Numbered from the stretch's first letter, positions 8,661 to 18,999 are shown. The stretch: DNA of 64,000 nucleotides from an uncultured Pseudomonadota bacterium (GCA_913055645.1 CAJXLC010000002.1:21639-85638), one strand, 5' to 3'. Translations and numbers: made by a program. The notes: generated by a model from the sequence alone, not told the origin.

Positions 8661-9215
8661 GTGCAAACATTACGCCCCTGGTCCACTAAACTACCCGAAC
8701 GCAACTGGGCAATGGGTATTGCTGTGGTGTGTTTCAGTATTCTCATCGCTCTGCCTTTTTTGCCAGATGAAAAAAGTCATGTTATAGAAAAAAAACACGC
8801 CGATGCGACCTCTACAAGCCACCAAGTGGCAGTTTCAAGCATACAAAAAGATTCGTCTACAAAAAAAAGTATCTCAAAACCAGTCGCATTACATGCCAAA
8901 CAGGTTATTAAAAAAAATATAACCCCTGTAAAAGCTCATCCTAAATCAATACAAAAACCTCAGAAAAATACTGTCTCTATTTCAGCACAAGCCTACTTTA
9001 TTCAAGTCGGAGCATTTCAAGATAAAAAACATGCACAAAACTTGCAAAAAAGGCTCATAAAAAAGCATTGGGCATCTATCATACAAAAGAAGAAATCTTT
9101 GTATGCTGTGCAGATTGGACCTTACAAAAATAAAGAGAAAGCCAGCCGTATTAAAAAACAACTTTCTGATAAAGAAAAAATGAGCGGGTTTGTCACCCAT
9201 CATGCCTACCCATAA
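8661..9215 (+). CDS. SPOR-domain membrane protein
   Basis: Starts with GTG at 8661 and has no obvious ribosome site. The 184-residue protein has one membrane helix (about residues 18-34), a Lys/Ser-rich periplasmic linker, and a C-terminal SPOR domain (AYFIQVGAFQDKKHAQNLQK to about residue 180). The architecture matches FtsN/DedD-like or RlpA-associated septal peptidoglycan binders. The linker is A-rich at DNA level, with many AAA codons. It overlaps folK by 14 bases, so they are probably co-transcribed. Confidence 0.82.
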   Translation: MQTLRPWSTKLPERNWAMGIAVVCFSILIALPFLPDEKSHVIEKKHADATSTSHQVAVSSIQKDSSTKKSISKPVALHAKQVIKKNITPVKAHPKSIQKPQKNTVSISAQAYFIQVGAFQDKKHAQNLQKRLIKKHWASIIQKKKSLYAVQIGPYKNKEKASRIKKQLSDKEKMSGFVTHHAYP

Positions 9216-9723
9216 AAAAACAGCCCCAAGCCACGCGTGGATTGCCTTCGGTGGTAACCAAGGTGATGTTCGCAATGCTTTCAAATCCGCTCGAAAAAAC
9301 ATCGCTGAACACCCTGACTGCAAGCTATTGCATTCATCATTACTCTATCAAACCCCGCCACTTGGCCCTGCTGGTCAAGCCGATTATCTCAATGCCGTAG
9401 TTGCCATTAGCACCTATCTCGAACCTTTAAATTTATTGGCTATCTTACAAGATATTGAACGCATACATGGTCGCATTCGACATGAACATTGGGGCCCTCG
9501 CACATTGGATTTGGATATACTTGCTTATGATGACCTTCATTTACAAAGTCATACACTCACCCTTCCTCATAGCCAGTTGCATCTAAGGCAGTTTGTACTT
9601 AAACCTCTATGTGACATGAATCCCCAGTGGTTACACCCATCAATAAAGAAAAACGCCAGCGAGCTTCTGCAATCCTTACTTGATTCGGGCGAAGAACCAC
9701 TAGAGAGTGGTTCACCATGGTAA
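9202..9723 (+). CDS. folK: 2-amino-4-hydroxy-6-hydroxymethyldihydropteridine pyrophosphokinase
   Basis: Transfers pyrophosphate from ATP to the pterin in folate synthesis. HPPK hallmarks: FGGNQGD near the N terminus, GPAGQADYLNAVV, and the signature RHEHWGPRTLDLDILAYDD with the paired Asp residues that bind magnesium. The ATG at 9202 (MPTHKK) is preferred; a TTG at 9190 would extend the frame by 4 residues. About 173 residues, normal for the family. It overlaps both the SPOR gene and the kinase gene that follows. folE, another folate gene, lies at the far end of the window, not in this operon. Confidence 0.93.
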   Translation: MPTHKKTAPSHAWIAFGGNQGDVRNAFKSARKNIAEHPDCKLLHSSLLYQTPPLGPAGQADYLNAVVAISTYLEPLNLLAILQDIERIHGRIRHEHWGPRTLDLDILAYDDLHLQSHTLTLPHSQLHLRQFVLKPLCDMNPQWLHPSIKKNASELLQSLLDSGEEPLESGSPW

Positions 9724-10373
9724 TTCAAAAACCCTTAGATCAATGCCATATCGCCATTGAAGGTGCCATTGGTGTTGGTAAAACAACACTTACGCATAAG
9801 CTTGCAGAGCGGTTTAATGCCAGTACCTTGCTTGAAGATGTGGATGACAACCCTTTTATTGAGTTCTTTTACCAAGATCCAAGCCGTCATGCTATGTCCG
9901 TACAATTATCCTTTTTATTTTCCCGCTTAAAACAGTGGCAAAGCTTACAACAACCCAACCTTTTCACACGTGGACTTATCAGCGACTACATTTTTGCCAA
10001 AGATCGATTATTCGCCAATATCAACCTATCAGATGAAGAACTAACTTTATATGATCAAGTTGCAAACCTTGCCTGCATTGATATTGCCAAGCCTGATTTG
10101 GTCATTTATCTACAATCCAATCCTGATGTTGTTATGCAGCGTATTCGACAACGAAATTTGCGAATTGAACATGGTTTATCAGAGGCTTATCTCCGTGAAG
10201 TGATGGCGGCTTACGACCAATTCTTTTTTCGTTATCAAGATTCGCCTTTATTGGTTGTACAAACAGACCATCTAAACTTTTCTTCCCGTGATGAAGATGT
10301 TGATGCGCTACTTATGCGCATTCAAAATATGCGCTCCAATACAGAGTTTTGGGCTGAATGTGTTAGCTCTTAA
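9717..10373 (+). CDS. Deoxynucleoside kinase family protein
   Basis: The 218-residue protein carries the P-loop EGAIGVGKTTL, the family ED motif and FYQDPSRHAMSVQL, DRLFA, and an Arg-rich lid (RIRQRNLRIEHGL). This matches the deoxyadenosine/deoxyguanosine/deoxycytidine kinase family used in nucleotide salvage; exact base preference cannot be read. A kinase of this family follows folK in many proteobacteria. It overlaps folK by 7 bases. A stem-loop at 10383-10420 follows the stop codon. Confidence 0.88.
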   Translation: MVIQKPLDQCHIAIEGAIGVGKTTLTHKLAERFNASTLLEDVDDNPFIEFFYQDPSRHAMSVQLSFLFSRLKQWQSLQQPNLFTRGLISDYIFAKDRLFANINLSDEELTLYDQVANLACIDIAKPDLVIYLQSNPDVVMQRIRQRNLRIEHGLSEAYLREVMAAYDQFFFRYQDSPLLVVQTDHLNFSSRDEDVDALLMRIQNMRSNTEFWAECVSS

Positions 10374-10382
10374 TGTCCACCA

Positions 10383-10420
10383 AACACTTATATATCAGTG
10401 CTTGATAGAGAGTGTTTTTC
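10383..10420 (+). terminator. Probable rho-independent terminator after the folK operon
   Basis: Outer arms AACACT (10383-10388) and AGTGTT (10411-10416) enclose an inner TATCA-GTGCT-TGATA hairpin, and the right arm runs into a T tract (GTGTTTTTC). It lies 10 bases after the kinase stop. The T run and nested stem support termination; the stem is AT-rich. Confidence 0.5.
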
Positions 10421-10468
10421 TCACTTAATACATGTAAGATAGCGCTCTATCAGTCAGGAGGTTTTTTT

Positions 10469-10864
10469 ATGCCTATCGTATGGAAAGAGGAATACAATAC
10501 CGGTGAGCCAGAGGTTGATAAACAGCATAAAGTTTTATTCAAATACCTTGAAGACTTAGAATCACACATGCAGTTGGGTGATATCAACGACCGCTATATC
10601 AAAATGCTACTTGATAATTTGGGTCTTTTTACACGTAGTCATTTTTGTTATGAAGAAATCTGTATGCGCCGTGTAAAGTGCCCTGTTGCTGCTCAAAACA
10701 AAGAATATCATACTAAATTACTTGCCGCCTATACACGCTATTGTGAGCGTTTTGAGGTTGAAGGTACCAGTGATGATCTTATACAAAAGCTACATGACTT
10801 TTTAGAAAGCTGGTTGATTAATCATATTCTAAAAATTGATACACAATTACGCTCTTGCATGTAA
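10469..10864 (+). CDS. Bacteriohemerythrin
   Basis: The ATG at 10469 has a very good AGGAGG 7 bases upstream, so I reject the longer frame from 10412. The 131-residue protein is a single hemerythrin domain with the di-iron ligands in order: His in WKEEY-to-DKQHKVLF, HFCYEE, the EYH region and WLINHILKID. Such proteins bind oxygen or sense it through a di-iron site; here there is no fused signalling domain. It stands alone behind a terminator and ends 37 bases from a convergent gene. A role in oxygen storage or protection would suit a microaerophile, as inference. Confidence 0.9.
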   Translation: MPIVWKEEYNTGEPEVDKQHKVLFKYLEDLESHMQLGDINDRYIKMLLDNLGLFTRSHFCYEEICMRRVKCPVAAQNKEYHTKLLAAYTRYCERFEVEGTSDDLIQKLHDFLESWLINHILKIDTQLRSCM

Positions 10865-10901
10865 CCCATTCATTTTGTGATTAAAAAATACCCACGCGCA
10901 T

Positions 10902-11165
10902 TTATGCATTAGGGCTATGATACACTCTCCAAATACCCCAAGCATTAATAGTAATCCATGAAATTTCCAGAAACATAAATCCCAAATTATGATAAATAAG
11001 CGCAACAAAAAACAATGCCACACCCCCCAATAAACTCAGTGAAAAATATAACAGTTTTTTATGAGGCTTCGATACTGTTAAATAATAAGCAATCAGTATC
11101 ACCACTGAACCCAACAAACTCAGCAACTGCTCGGGTGATGTTAAATTCCAAGAATAACTATCCAT
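10902..11165 (-). CDS. CBU_0592-like small membrane protein
   Basis: An 87-residue hydrophobic protein with three probable membrane segments ([58 protein letters not shown]). The pattern, including [11 protein letters not shown] and a final [14 protein letters not shown], fits the CBU_0592 domain family of unknown function. Its start overlaps the patatin gene stop by 8 bases, so it is the last gene of the glnD operon. Confidence 0.7.
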   Translation of the reverse strand: MDSYSWNLTSPEQLLSLLGSVVILIAYYLTVSKPHKKLLYFSLSLLGGVALFFVALIYHNLGFMFLEISWITINAWGIWRVYHSPNA

Positions 11166-12066
11166 GCAGCAAGCCTATCAGTTTCGGCATTTGTTCCAAT
11201 GCAGCCTGACGGCCGCGCTCAATTTCTTGCTCTGGATTGGAGAAATCATTCCACTGCGTAAAGCCCACCAACGGCTCTATCAATACATCCGCAAACTCTT
11301 TTTTAGACTGGCGTAAATACAATGCTTTGATACGTGTTGACCAATCCAACATACCAATCACATTCGTAGGCTCATCATCTTCACTCGGTCTTGCCCCCAC
11401 ATTTACTGCCACAACAAACTGCTCAGGTTTAGCAATCATCTGCGCTTCTTTGGCAGGTAATTCACTTGCCAAACCACCATCCACATAACGCTCTCCATTC
11501 ATCTTTAAAGGATTAAAAATACCAGGAATTGCCATGCTTGCTGCAATAGAACACGCCAAATTACCCTTTGAAAATATATGACATTCACCACATGGAAATG
11601 TTACAGCCGTAAGGTGCAAAGGTATTTGCGCATCTGAAAAATCACGTCCTTCACACAGAATTTTTGCCATTTCAACCAAATAATTCACATCAGCAACAGC
11701 AATACCTGTCGCAGCACGAGTAAACCACACCGATTGCCGGGCTGCCGCTCCCAACCTCGCCAGCCAAGTGTTATCTTTATCCGAAGCATCACCCAATTCT
11801 GGTATTTTTAATTGCCCAAAATCATCTGATTCCAAAAAACTTATAACTCGCGCCTGTAGTTTATCTGCATCAGGTTCAAGCGCATACATACTGCCAAATA
11901 ATGCGCCGATACTGGTTCCCACAATTGCATCGGGTCTTAAGCCATGTTCTTCTAAAACTTGTAATACACCCAAATGCGCCAGACCTCTTCCGCCACCACC
12001 ACCCAGAGCAAGCACAAAACCATGTGGCTCTTTTTTAACAGGTAACCATCGTCTCCACCAAGTCAT
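11158..12066 (-). CDS. Patatin-like phospholipase (RssA-like)
   Basis: A 302-residue serine hydrolase with a Ser-Asp dyad: the oxyanion glycine run [12 protein letters not shown] (residues 20-31), nucleophile elbow GTSIG with Ser52, and the Asp in VDGGL (near residue 195). Family members act on lipids or acyl chains at membranes; the real substrate is unknown. No signal peptide is seen, so it is cytoplasmic or peripheral. The start overlaps the glnD stop (ATGA), so it is co-translated with GlnD, a linkage without an obvious functional reason. Confidence 0.88.
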   Translation of the reverse strand: MTWWRRWLPVKKEPHGFVLALGGGGGRGLAHLGVLQVLEEHGLRPDAIVGTSIGALFGSMYALEPDADKLQARVISFLESDDFGQLKIPELGDASDKDNTWLARLGAAARQSVWFTRAATGIAVADVNYLVEMAKILCEGRDFSDAQIPLHLTAVTFPCGECHIFSKGNLACSIAASMAIPGIFNPLKMNGERYVDGGLASELPAKEAQMIAKPEQFVVAVNVGARPSEDDEPTNVIGMLDWSTRIKALYLRQSKKEFADVLIEPLVGFTQWNDFSNPEQEIERGRQAALEQMPKLIGLLHG

Positions 12067-14651
12067 ATTTCCTCCGGCAAACAGGCTTCCTCCTTCAGCT
12101 TAGCACAAAGAAGGCTTACTTCTTCAGTCGTCAAACACGATGCATGCTTACCTTCAATAAAAAACACATCCACCACACGCTCGCCAAAGGATGTAATTGC
12201 GGCTCCTCTTAATGAAAATCCAGACTCATCGATAATCCATGCTAAACGCGCCAGTAATGCAGGCTGTTCAGAAGCTGTGACTTCAATCGCAGTTTGATGC
12301 GTTGATGCCAATGCTAATTCGCGAACACAAACAGGAACTAGTCGCATAAGCACACTTATTTTTGCTTGTGGAACGGCTGCTATTTCATGTTTTTCACAAC
12401 CTTCTTGCAACACGCTCTCAAGCCGCCTTTTTAATCGCGATAAATCAGAAGCAATACTTAACGCCTCACCATCCATATTTTGCACATGAAAAACATCCAA
12501 AATACGACCATCTTTCAAATCAAATGCCTGTGCTGCCAAAACATTAATATGACCTACCGCCATCGCCGTGGTTAATGCTGCAAATAAACTTGGCTGCTCC
12601 TTTGCCACCACCATCACAACCGTTTCACAACCAACCTTATCAACATATAAGGCTACGCCATCACCTACACCCAAACCCGCCAACATCTGCCCTAAGGGAT
12701 AGAGTTGTCGAGGCGGAAAATGCATCACACAACGCCAAGGAAGATTCTCAAACACCTCTTTTAAATTCATCTTCTCCGAAGCATCTGCACGAGCCAAGCA
12801 GCTTTCTATACGTGTCTTCATACGCTCTGATAAGCGCTCTTGTAAGACTTCTTGTTTCTCGCCACCTCGCATCAAAGAGCTGGCTGTTGCATGATATAAC
12901 TCACTTAACAAACCGCCTTTCCAATCATTCCAAACATTTGGTCCTACGGCCGCAATATCTGCCACAGTTAGTAAAAACAAATAATTCAAACGTTCGATAT
13001 CCACCACTTTTTCAGCAAACATCTCAATCACATCGTCATCCGACAAATCAAAGCGTTGCGATGTGACAGCCATACTTAAATGTTTACGTACCAACCAAGA
13101 AACCAATTCTGTTGCATCGCGATTTAGACCTATTTTTTGGCAAAATTCATGAGCGAGAACTTCACCATTTTCCGAATGATCACCTGGCATGCCTTTGGCA
13201 ATATCATGAAAAATTAGCGCTAAATAAAGTAGCTCAGGGCGACTTATTTGATGAAATATTTGATGCGCCAGAGGCAAGCGCGTGTCATGCTGACCATGAA
13301 AGAAATTTCGAGCCTCACCCACCGCACGCAGCGTATGTTCATCCACAGTATAAGCATGATAACGATTAAACTGCCCCAAACCGACCACATCTCTAAAACG
13401 CGGAATAAAACGCCCCAAAATACCCGTATCATTCATCATTTTTAATGCCGATGCGACATTACGCCTATCTCTTAATATTTGTAAGAATGCGGCATGTGCT
13501 TCTGGATTTGCCCGAAAAGCATCATCAATTAGCATTACATCAGCACGAATTTGGCGCAACGCAGCACTGGATAAGTGTCGATGTCCCAATTGAGAAATGT
13601 GAAAAATGCGCAATAAACGCAAAGGGTCTTGCTGAAATACCTGAGTATTTTGAATGCCCACACGTTGCCCTTCAAGGGTAAAACCATCATCAATATTACG
13701 TTCAAACGAAAAATACTGTGGGTTTAACAACTCTTGAAAATGCATGGTTAACAAACTTGTTACACGCGCAATACGTCCTGCATGGCGAAAGTAGTCTTTC
13801 ATAAACAATTCAACAGAAGGGCGATGTTCATCAGCAACATAACCCATACGCTCGGCAAGCATGGCCTGTTGCTCAAAACCTAGCCTATCCGTTGGGCGTT
13901 TCATGATTAAATGCAGCGCTGCTCTACAGCGCCATAGAAAATCTTGTGCTGTGCATAAATGTTCAAATTCTACCGAAGATAGAGCATTCAAGCTTACCAA
14001 ATCATCTTCACAATCCGTGCCATACCATGCTTTTGCCATCCAAAATACGGATTGCACATCACGCAATCCGCCTTTGCCTTCTTTCAGGTCTGGCTCCATC
14101 AAAAAAGCTGTGTCACCCGTATGTTTATGACGTGTTTCAAGTTCCAAAAGCTTGGCTTCAACAAAAGCTTTGCGTTTACTTCTGAAAAATCTAGCCAACT
14201 TATCCTGCATTGCCTGAAAATATTGCCCTTCACCATCAATCAACCGTACTTCCAAAGCTGCCGTTGCTGAATTCCAGTCTTCTTTCACATGCAGCAATGT
14301 CTCTTTAACTGAGCGTACTGCATGACCAATCTTCGCCCCCAAATCCCACAAAGCATATAAAAATGCCTCTAATTCTTGTCCGCATGCATCATCCATTTCA
14401 TCATCAACAAGAAACCAAATATCCCAATCCGATTGTGGTGCTAATTCACCACGCCCATAACCGCCCACTGCGACCAAATCAACAAACCTTGACGCATGTG
14501 GCGCTTTTTCTTGCCATAATTGCACCAATAACTCATCCACGCGCACACACATATCGCGCATCATGATTTCACCCGACACCCCAGCATCCAACTGTTCGCC
14601 CACCGTATCGTACAATGCCTGCAACGGACTTTCTTTCTTTTGGTTTGCCAC
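12063..14651 (-). CDS. glnD: [Protein-PII] uridylyltransferase / uridylyl-removing enzyme
   Basis: Senses glutamine and modifies the PII protein, setting nitrogen assimilation. The 862 residues show the full GlnD layout: nucleotidyltransferase domain ([15 protein letters not shown], about residues 63-78), a linker, the HD hydrolase domain ([17 protein letters not shown], about residue 475-490) and two C-terminal ACT domains (about 690-770 and 795-860). All catalytic motifs appear intact. It abuts mutS at the next base, so the two are almost certainly one transcript. No PII or glnA gene lies in the window. Confidence 0.95.
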   Translation of the reverse strand: MANQKKESPLQALYDTVGEQLDAGVSGEIMMRDMCVRVDELLVQLWQEKAPHASRFVDLVAVGGYGRGELAPQSDWDIWFLVDDEMDDACGQELEAFLYALWDLGAKIGHAVRSVKETLLHVKEDWNSATAALEVRLIDGEGQYFQAMQDKLARFFRSKRKAFVEAKLLELETRHKHTGDTAFLMEPDLKEGKGGLRDVQSVFWMAKAWYGTDCEDDLVSLNALSSVEFEHLCTAQDFLWRCRAALHLIMKRPTDRLGFEQQAMLAERMGYVADEHRPSVELFMKDYFRHAGRIARVTSLLTMHFQELLNPQYFSFERNIDDGFTLEGQRVGIQNTQVFQQDPLRLLRIFHISQLGHRHLSSAALRQIRADVMLIDDAFRANPEAHAAFLQILRDRRNVASALKMMNDTGILGRFIPRFRDVVGLGQFNRYHAYTVDEHTLRAVGEARNFFHGQHDTRLPLAHQIFHQISRPELLYLALIFHDIAKGMPGDHSENGEVLAHEFCQKIGLNRDATELVSWLVRKHLSMAVTSQRFDLSDDDVIEMFAEKVVDIERLNYLFLLTVADIAAVGPNVWNDWKGGLLSELYHATASSLMRGGEKQEVLQERLSERMKTRIESCLARADASEKMNLKEVFENLPWRCVMHFPPRQLYPLGQMLAGLGVGDGVALYVDKVGCETVVMVVAKEQPSLFAALTTAMAVGHINVLAAQAFDLKDGRILDVFHVQNMDGEALSIASDLSRLKRRLESVLQEGCEKHEIAAVPQAKISVLMRLVPVCVRELALASTHQTAIEVTASEQPALLARLAWIIDESGFSLRGAAITSFGERVVDVFFIEGKHASCLTTEEVSLLCAKLKEEACLPEEI

Positions 14652-17243
14652 CTATGCCTCCAAATCCTTCTTCAACTCATCCAACAGCTTCAATGCATCC
14701 ATGGGTCTTAATTGCTCAATACTCACCGCTTGCAATGAGGCTTCCAAGGCTCTTAAGCGATTCATTTCAGATTCCTGACGGCGGCGCTCTGCCTCAGCAA
14801 ACAAACCCAACTGCGCCTTATCCTTACCATCATCCAATGCCGCAGCGTGCTCCAAACGGTACAAATGCTCGCGAGCCCTTTTCACCACAGCAGGTGGCAA
14901 ACCCGCCAATTGTGCGACTGCCACGCCATACGATTGATCCGCAGCATCTTCCACCACTTTATGCATGAAAATGACTTGTCCATTCCACTCACGCACAGTC
15001 ACAGAAGCATTAAATGCTTGCTCATATTCCTCAGGCAAATCGGTTAATTCATGATAATGCGTGGCAAATAAACTCAATACACCACTGGCAGCAATCAACT
15101 GCTCGGCAACCGCCCAAGCAATCGCCAAACCATCCCATGTGCTTGTTCCACGACCAATTTCATCAACAATAACCAATGAACGCGGCTCAAGTTGATTTAA
15201 AATCGTTGCTGTTTCCATCATCTCGACCATAAATGTCGAACGCCCACTCGCCAGTTCATCACCTGCACCGACACGGGTAAATAAACGTGTTGTTAAAGGA
15301 ATACGTGCCTCATCAGCAGGCACAAAACATCCCGTATGCGATAACCAAACAATCCATGCTACCTGCCGCATATAAGTTGATTTACCACCCATATTCGGGC
15401 CAGTTAACAACATAAATCGCCGTGATTTCGTATGCATATGCGTATCATTGGCGACAAAATTCTCATCACGTAAACATTGCTCAACCACAGGGTGGCGACC
15501 ACCCTCAATTTTTAATTGCTGACCAGCATGCACATCAGGTCGAACATAACGATATTCAAATGCGATATGTGCAAAACACGCCAATACATCCAAACTCGCC
15601 ACAGATGCGGCTGCCGCCTGAATAGCTCCTGCATCAGCAGCAATAGACTGACGCAGCGTTTCAACGAGCTCGGCTTCACGCGTTAATGCAGCATCTTTTG
15701 CGCCCAGTATTTCTGATTCAAAGCTGTGCAACTCATCAGTGATAAATCGCTCCGCATTCACCAAAGTTTGCTTACGCACATATTCAGGCGGTGCGCTGGC
15801 AGCTTGCACCTTGGATATTTCAATAAAATAACCAAATACTTTATTGTATTTCACCCGTAAGTTTTGCAGGCCTGTGCGCTCACGTTCTTTGGCTTCATAG
15901 GCTTTCAACCAATCTCCCGCATCTTTTGCCAAACCGCGCAACCTATCCAATTCCGCATCAAAGCCTTGCTGAATCACCGCGCCACCATGAAACATTGCGG
16001 GCGGTGTGTGTTCAATGCTTACATCCAGTGTTGCTGCCAAATCATGCAAGCCTAGTAATGCGGGCTTTATCTCTGCAAACAAACCTTCCCTATCACCCAG
16101 TGATGCGAACAAGCTTGGTAAAGCCAACATCGAATCAGCCAAACCTCGAAAGTCACGTGGTGCAGCCCTGCTTAACACCACCCGTGTCAACATACGTTCC
16201 ATATCCCGAATATGTTTCAAGCCATCACGTAAATCTTGTCGCGCATCCATATCATCCAAGAGGCTTTGTACCGCATCTTGACGCTTAGAAATCAATGCCA
16301 CATCAAGTGATGGATAATCAACCCATTCGCGCAACAAACGCGCCCCCATCGGCGTATTGGTTTTATCCAACACATGCATAACACCTGCTTTTACATCACC
16401 ATTTAATGAGGCATATACTTCCAAATTACGCCGCGAGCGCGCATCAATTTGCATGCCAATGGCTTGTTCTTTGAATATGGGTAATTGCAAATGTGACAGC
16501 TCACATTTTTGTGTTTGTTCCAAATAAACCAACACCGCGCCCACTGCCGCAGCCGCCAAAGGGTGAGCACTCAAATTCAGAGCATCTGAATCGCTTACAC
16601 CAAAGCGTTGCAGCAATTGCTCTTGCACCACCTCAATGGAAAAGCTCCAATCACCAGGCCGATAAATTTGATAATCAGACAGACTATCATCCTTGCTGTG
16701 CAGCAATACTTCCGCTGGATGCAACACCGCTAAGGTTTCATCCAAATAGGCATCACCCTGTCCCTGCAATAATTTCCAAATGCCGGAAGCCAAATCAAGA
16801 GAGGCAATGCCCCAAGTATCGGATTTGCGATACACCGCCAATAAGGGTGCAGCCTGCTCTTGCGGTAGCAGTTCTGATTCTGTGATGGTGCCAGGGGTTA
16901 CCACACGCACCACTTCACGGCGCACAGGTCCTTTTTTACCATCAGGTGCTTCCATTTGATCGCAAATTGCCACACGTTTGCCAGCCGCTACCAGTTTCGC
17001 CAAATAATTTTCTGCTTGATGCCAAGGCACACCACACATCGGAATATCTGAACCATTAGCCTTGCCGCGTTTGGTTAGAGCAATGTCCAACACCTTCGAT
17101 GCTTCAACCGCATCCTCAAAAAACATCTCATAAAAATCGCCCATACGATAAAAAAGAAGACAATCGGCATATTCAGCTTTAATGCTTAAATACTGTTGCA
17201 TCATAGGTGTATGCTTGGATAAATCGGGTAAAGACTTGGACAT
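14652..17243 (-). CDS. mutS: DNA mismatch repair ATPase MutS
   Basis: Recognises mispaired bases and starts mismatch repair. At 863 residues it is of normal length. The N-terminal mismatch-reading GDFYEMF loop is intact, followed by connector, lever and clamp domains. The ATPase has the P-loop GPNMGGKST (near residue 610-620), Walker B IVDEIGRGTST and the C-terminal helix-turn-helix region. The ATG read from 17243 (MSKSL) is preferred over a TTG two codons upstream. It runs straight into glnD. Upstream is an unusual G9-containing stem-loop. Confidence 0.96.
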   Translation of the reverse strand: MSKSLPDLSKHTPMMQQYLSIKAEYADCLLFYRMGDFYEMFFEDAVEASKVLDIALTKRGKANGSDIPMCGVPWHQAENYLAKLVAAGKRVAICDQMEAPDGKKGPVRREVVRVVTPGTITESELLPQEQAAPLLAVYRKSDTWGIASLDLASGIWKLLQGQGDAYLDETLAVLHPAEVLLHSKDDSLSDYQIYRPGDWSFSIEVVQEQLLQRFGVSDSDALNLSAHPLAAAAVGAVLVYLEQTQKCELSHLQLPIFKEQAIGMQIDARSRRNLEVYASLNGDVKAGVMHVLDKTNTPMGARLLREWVDYPSLDVALISKRQDAVQSLLDDMDARQDLRDGLKHIRDMERMLTRVVLSRAAPRDFRGLADSMLALPSLFASLGDREGLFAEIKPALLGLHDLAATLDVSIEHTPPAMFHGGAVIQQGFDAELDRLRGLAKDAGDWLKAYEAKERERTGLQNLRVKYNKVFGYFIEISKVQAASAPPEYVRKQTLVNAERFITDELHSFESEILGAKDAALTREAELVETLRQSIAADAGAIQAAAASVASLDVLACFAHIAFEYRYVRPDVHAGQQLKIEGGRHPVVEQCLRDENFVANDTHMHTKSRRFMLLTGPNMGGKSTYMRQVAWIVWLSHTGCFVPADEARIPLTTRLFTRVGAGDELASGRSTFMVEMMETATILNQLEPRSLVIVDEIGRGTSTWDGLAIAWAVAEQLIAASGVLSLFATHYHELTDLPEEYEQAFNASVTVREWNGQVIFMHKVVEDAADQSYGVAVAQLAGLPPAVVKRAREHLYRLEHAAALDDGKDKAQLGLFAEAERRRQESEMNRLRALEASLQAVSIEQLRPMDALKLLDELKKDLEA

Positions 17244-17271
17244 GGGCAAAGGTTAGCAGGTCGGGTAAAAG

Positions 17272-17288
17272 GTTTCATCGAATGAAAC
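17272..17288. other. Short hairpin upstream of mutS
   Basis: A 7-bp stem GTTTCAT / ATGAAAC with a 3-base loop. On the minus strand it is followed by CCTTTTACC, so it could be a weak terminator for rnhB or part of the mutS leader. The T tract is short. Confidence 0.4.
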
Positions 17289-17296
17289 ATTAAGTC

Positions 17297-17343
17297 GACC
17301 TAGGAGCATGCAGGGAGGGGGGGGGAAGTATGCTCACTAGGTC
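17297..17343. promoter_or_regulatory. Stem-loop with a nine-G tract between rnhB and mutS
   Basis: Arms GACCTAGGAGCATGC (17297-17311) and GTATGCTCACTAGGTC (17328-17343) pair with one bulge and one G-T type mismatch. The loop AGGGAGGGGGGGGGAA carries nine consecutive G (17317-17325). It lies 54-100 bases upstream of the mutS start. Homopolymer G tracts of this length are rare in this sequence and prone to slippage. It may act as the rnhB terminator, a leader element or a variable promoter spacer. Confidence 0.55.
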
Positions 17344-17458
17344 AACAAACTGTATGGGGAATAAACCCCTATAAACCTTATATCGCAGATTATATTAGAT
17401 AACTTTAGCACAATAACGTGATAATGCCTATGCATGCCAAAGTAAGGCTACTAAACTG

Positions 17459-18022
17459 CTATGACCTTGCGTACTTCTTTACAGGCGCAAAGTCCATCCT
17501 ATGAATCGGACAAGGACCATGTTCTCGCAATGCATCCATATGCACTTTGGTGCCATAACCTTTATGTTTGGCGAACTGATATTTTGGGTATTTATAATCC
17601 AAATAGCGCATCAACCTGTCCCGCACGACCTTGGCAACAATCGAAGCCGCCGCAATTTCCTGCACCAAATCATCACCGCCAATCACTGCTGACACTGGGT
17701 ACGCCATATCTGGCACACGGTTGCCATCGACCACTACCTCAGATGGCGCAACAGCCAAGCTTTCCACACAGCGGCGCATGGACAACATGGTTGCATGTAA
17801 AATATTCAGGCGTTCAATATCCTCAGTCGTACCCTGTGCCACGGCATAAGCCACAGCATGTTTACGAATATGATGATATTGTTTGATGCGTTTTTTCTCA
17901 GATACGCGTTTGGAATCACGGTATTTCCCCAACATCGGATCATCAGGCGATAAAATCACCGCCGCAGTGACCACTGGTCCTGCCAAAGGCCCGCGCCCGA
18001 CCTCATCAACGCCTGCTAACAT
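17459..18022 (-). CDS. rnhB: Ribonuclease HII
   Basis: Cuts RNA in RNA-DNA hybrids, including single embedded ribonucleotides. The 187 residues start with AGVDEVGRGPLAGPVV, holding the catalytic Asp-Glu pair; a further Asp in EVVVDGN and the conserved SIVAKVVRDRLM segment follow. Length is typical. It starts directly after the stop of the SPFH gene (adjacent bases), so it belongs to the NfeD-SPFH-rnhB operon. Confidence 0.95.
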   Translation of the reverse strand: MLAGVDEVGRGPLAGPVVTAAVILSPDDPMLGKYRDSKRVSEKKRIKQYHHIRKHAVAYAVAQGTTEDIERLNILHATMLSMRRCVESLAVAPSEVVVDGNRVPDMAYPVSAVIGGDDLVQEIAAASIVAKVVRDRLMRYLDYKYPKYQFAKHKGYGTKVHMDALREHGPCPIHRMDFAPVKKYARS

Positions 18023-18994
18023 TTATTTCCCCTGAAACAGTTCTTTAATGCCACCAATCGCACCCAGTGTTGCTGTGGCATCAACTGGCATAAAGACTGT
18101 TTTATCACCTTCGCCTGCTGCACCAATAGTGTTTAAGGTGTCCAAATAACGAATCGCAATCAAATACTGGCTAAAACCTTGTTCGCCCAACACTTCTTTA
18201 AGCTTATCCAGTGCTGACTTTTCACCATCTGCTTCAAGAATACGTGCTGTACGATTACCCTCTGCTACTAAAATCGCAGCCTGTTTTTCGCCCTCAGCTT
18301 TTAAAATATCGGATTGGCGCGAACCTTCTGCTTCAAGAATTGCAGCACGTTTATCACGCTCTGCACGCATTTGTTTTTCCATCGCAGCTTGCACTTCTTG
18401 CGGCACTAGTAAATCTTGAACTTCCACACGTTTTACTTTGGCTCCCCAATCATCGGCAGCTTCATCCAGACTAATTTGCAAGCGTGTATTAATATCTTCA
18501 CGTGAGGATAAGGTTTTATCCAATTCCATCTCACCCACCAAGCTACGCAAGGTTGTTTGCCCCAATTTTTCAATGGCATTGGGAAGATTCGAAATACGAT
18601 ACACCGCATCATGGGGATTGGTTATTTCGATGTACAACAAGGCATTGATTTGAATGCTGACATTATCACGGGTAATCACCGTTTGTGATGGAAAATCCAG
18701 CACCGTTTCACGAATATCAATACGCGCCATACTTTGTAATCGTGAATACGATGAATCACCGCTATCGCCCAATAAACGTCCTAAGGCACCGCTAGCAGAT
18801 GGACTTTTCCAAATAAATTCACGTGGCTGATCCAAAAAGGGTACAATGAAGTTAATCCCTGGCATCAAGGTACGATTATAATTCCCCAAACGCTCAATCA
18901 CCATACGTTCGGAATTACGAATCACCACAAGACCTTTGTAAATAAGGACAACAACCAATACTGCAGCTCCAATCATTACCATTAACATATCCAT
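18023..18994 (-). CDS. SPFH/band 7 (stomatin-like, QmcA-like) membrane protein
   Basis: One N-terminal membrane helix (AAVLVVVLIYKGLVV), then the SPFH domain (about residues 25-190; ERLGNYNRTLMPGINFIVPF) and a C-terminal Ala/Glu-rich coiled coil with repeated EGEKQAAILEAEG units, giving about 323 residues. A GAGG 10 bases before the ATG at 18994 favours that start over the GTG at 19003. Stomatin proteins form membrane rings and pair with NfeD partners (established pairing); the nfeD gene is directly upstream and overlapping. Confidence 0.9.
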   Translation of the reverse strand: MDMLMVMIGAAVLVVVLIYKGLVVIRNSERMVIERLGNYNRTLMPGINFIVPFLDQPREFIWKSPSASGALGRLLGDSGDSSYSRLQSMARIDIRETVLDFPSQTVITRDNVSIQINALLYIEITNPHDAVYRISNLPNAIEKLGQTTLRSLVGEMELDKTLSSREDINTRLQISLDEAADDWGAKVKRVEVQDLLVPQEVQAAMEKQMRAERDKRAAILEAEGSRQSDILKAEGEKQAAILVAEGNRTARILEADGEKSALDKLKEVLGEQGFSQYLIAIRYLDTLNTIGAAGEGDKTVFMPVDATATLGAIGGIKELFQGK

Positions 18995-18999
18995 AACTA

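Noticed and set aside
12575..13066. Open frame of 163 codons antisense to glnD
   Set aside because: It is the shadow of the intact glnD frame, with Pro/His/Ser-rich composition and no ribosome site.
15926..16885. Several 90-130 codon frames on the plus strand within mutS
   Set aside because: All lie opposite the conserved mutS coding sequence and have low-complexity, non-protein-like composition.
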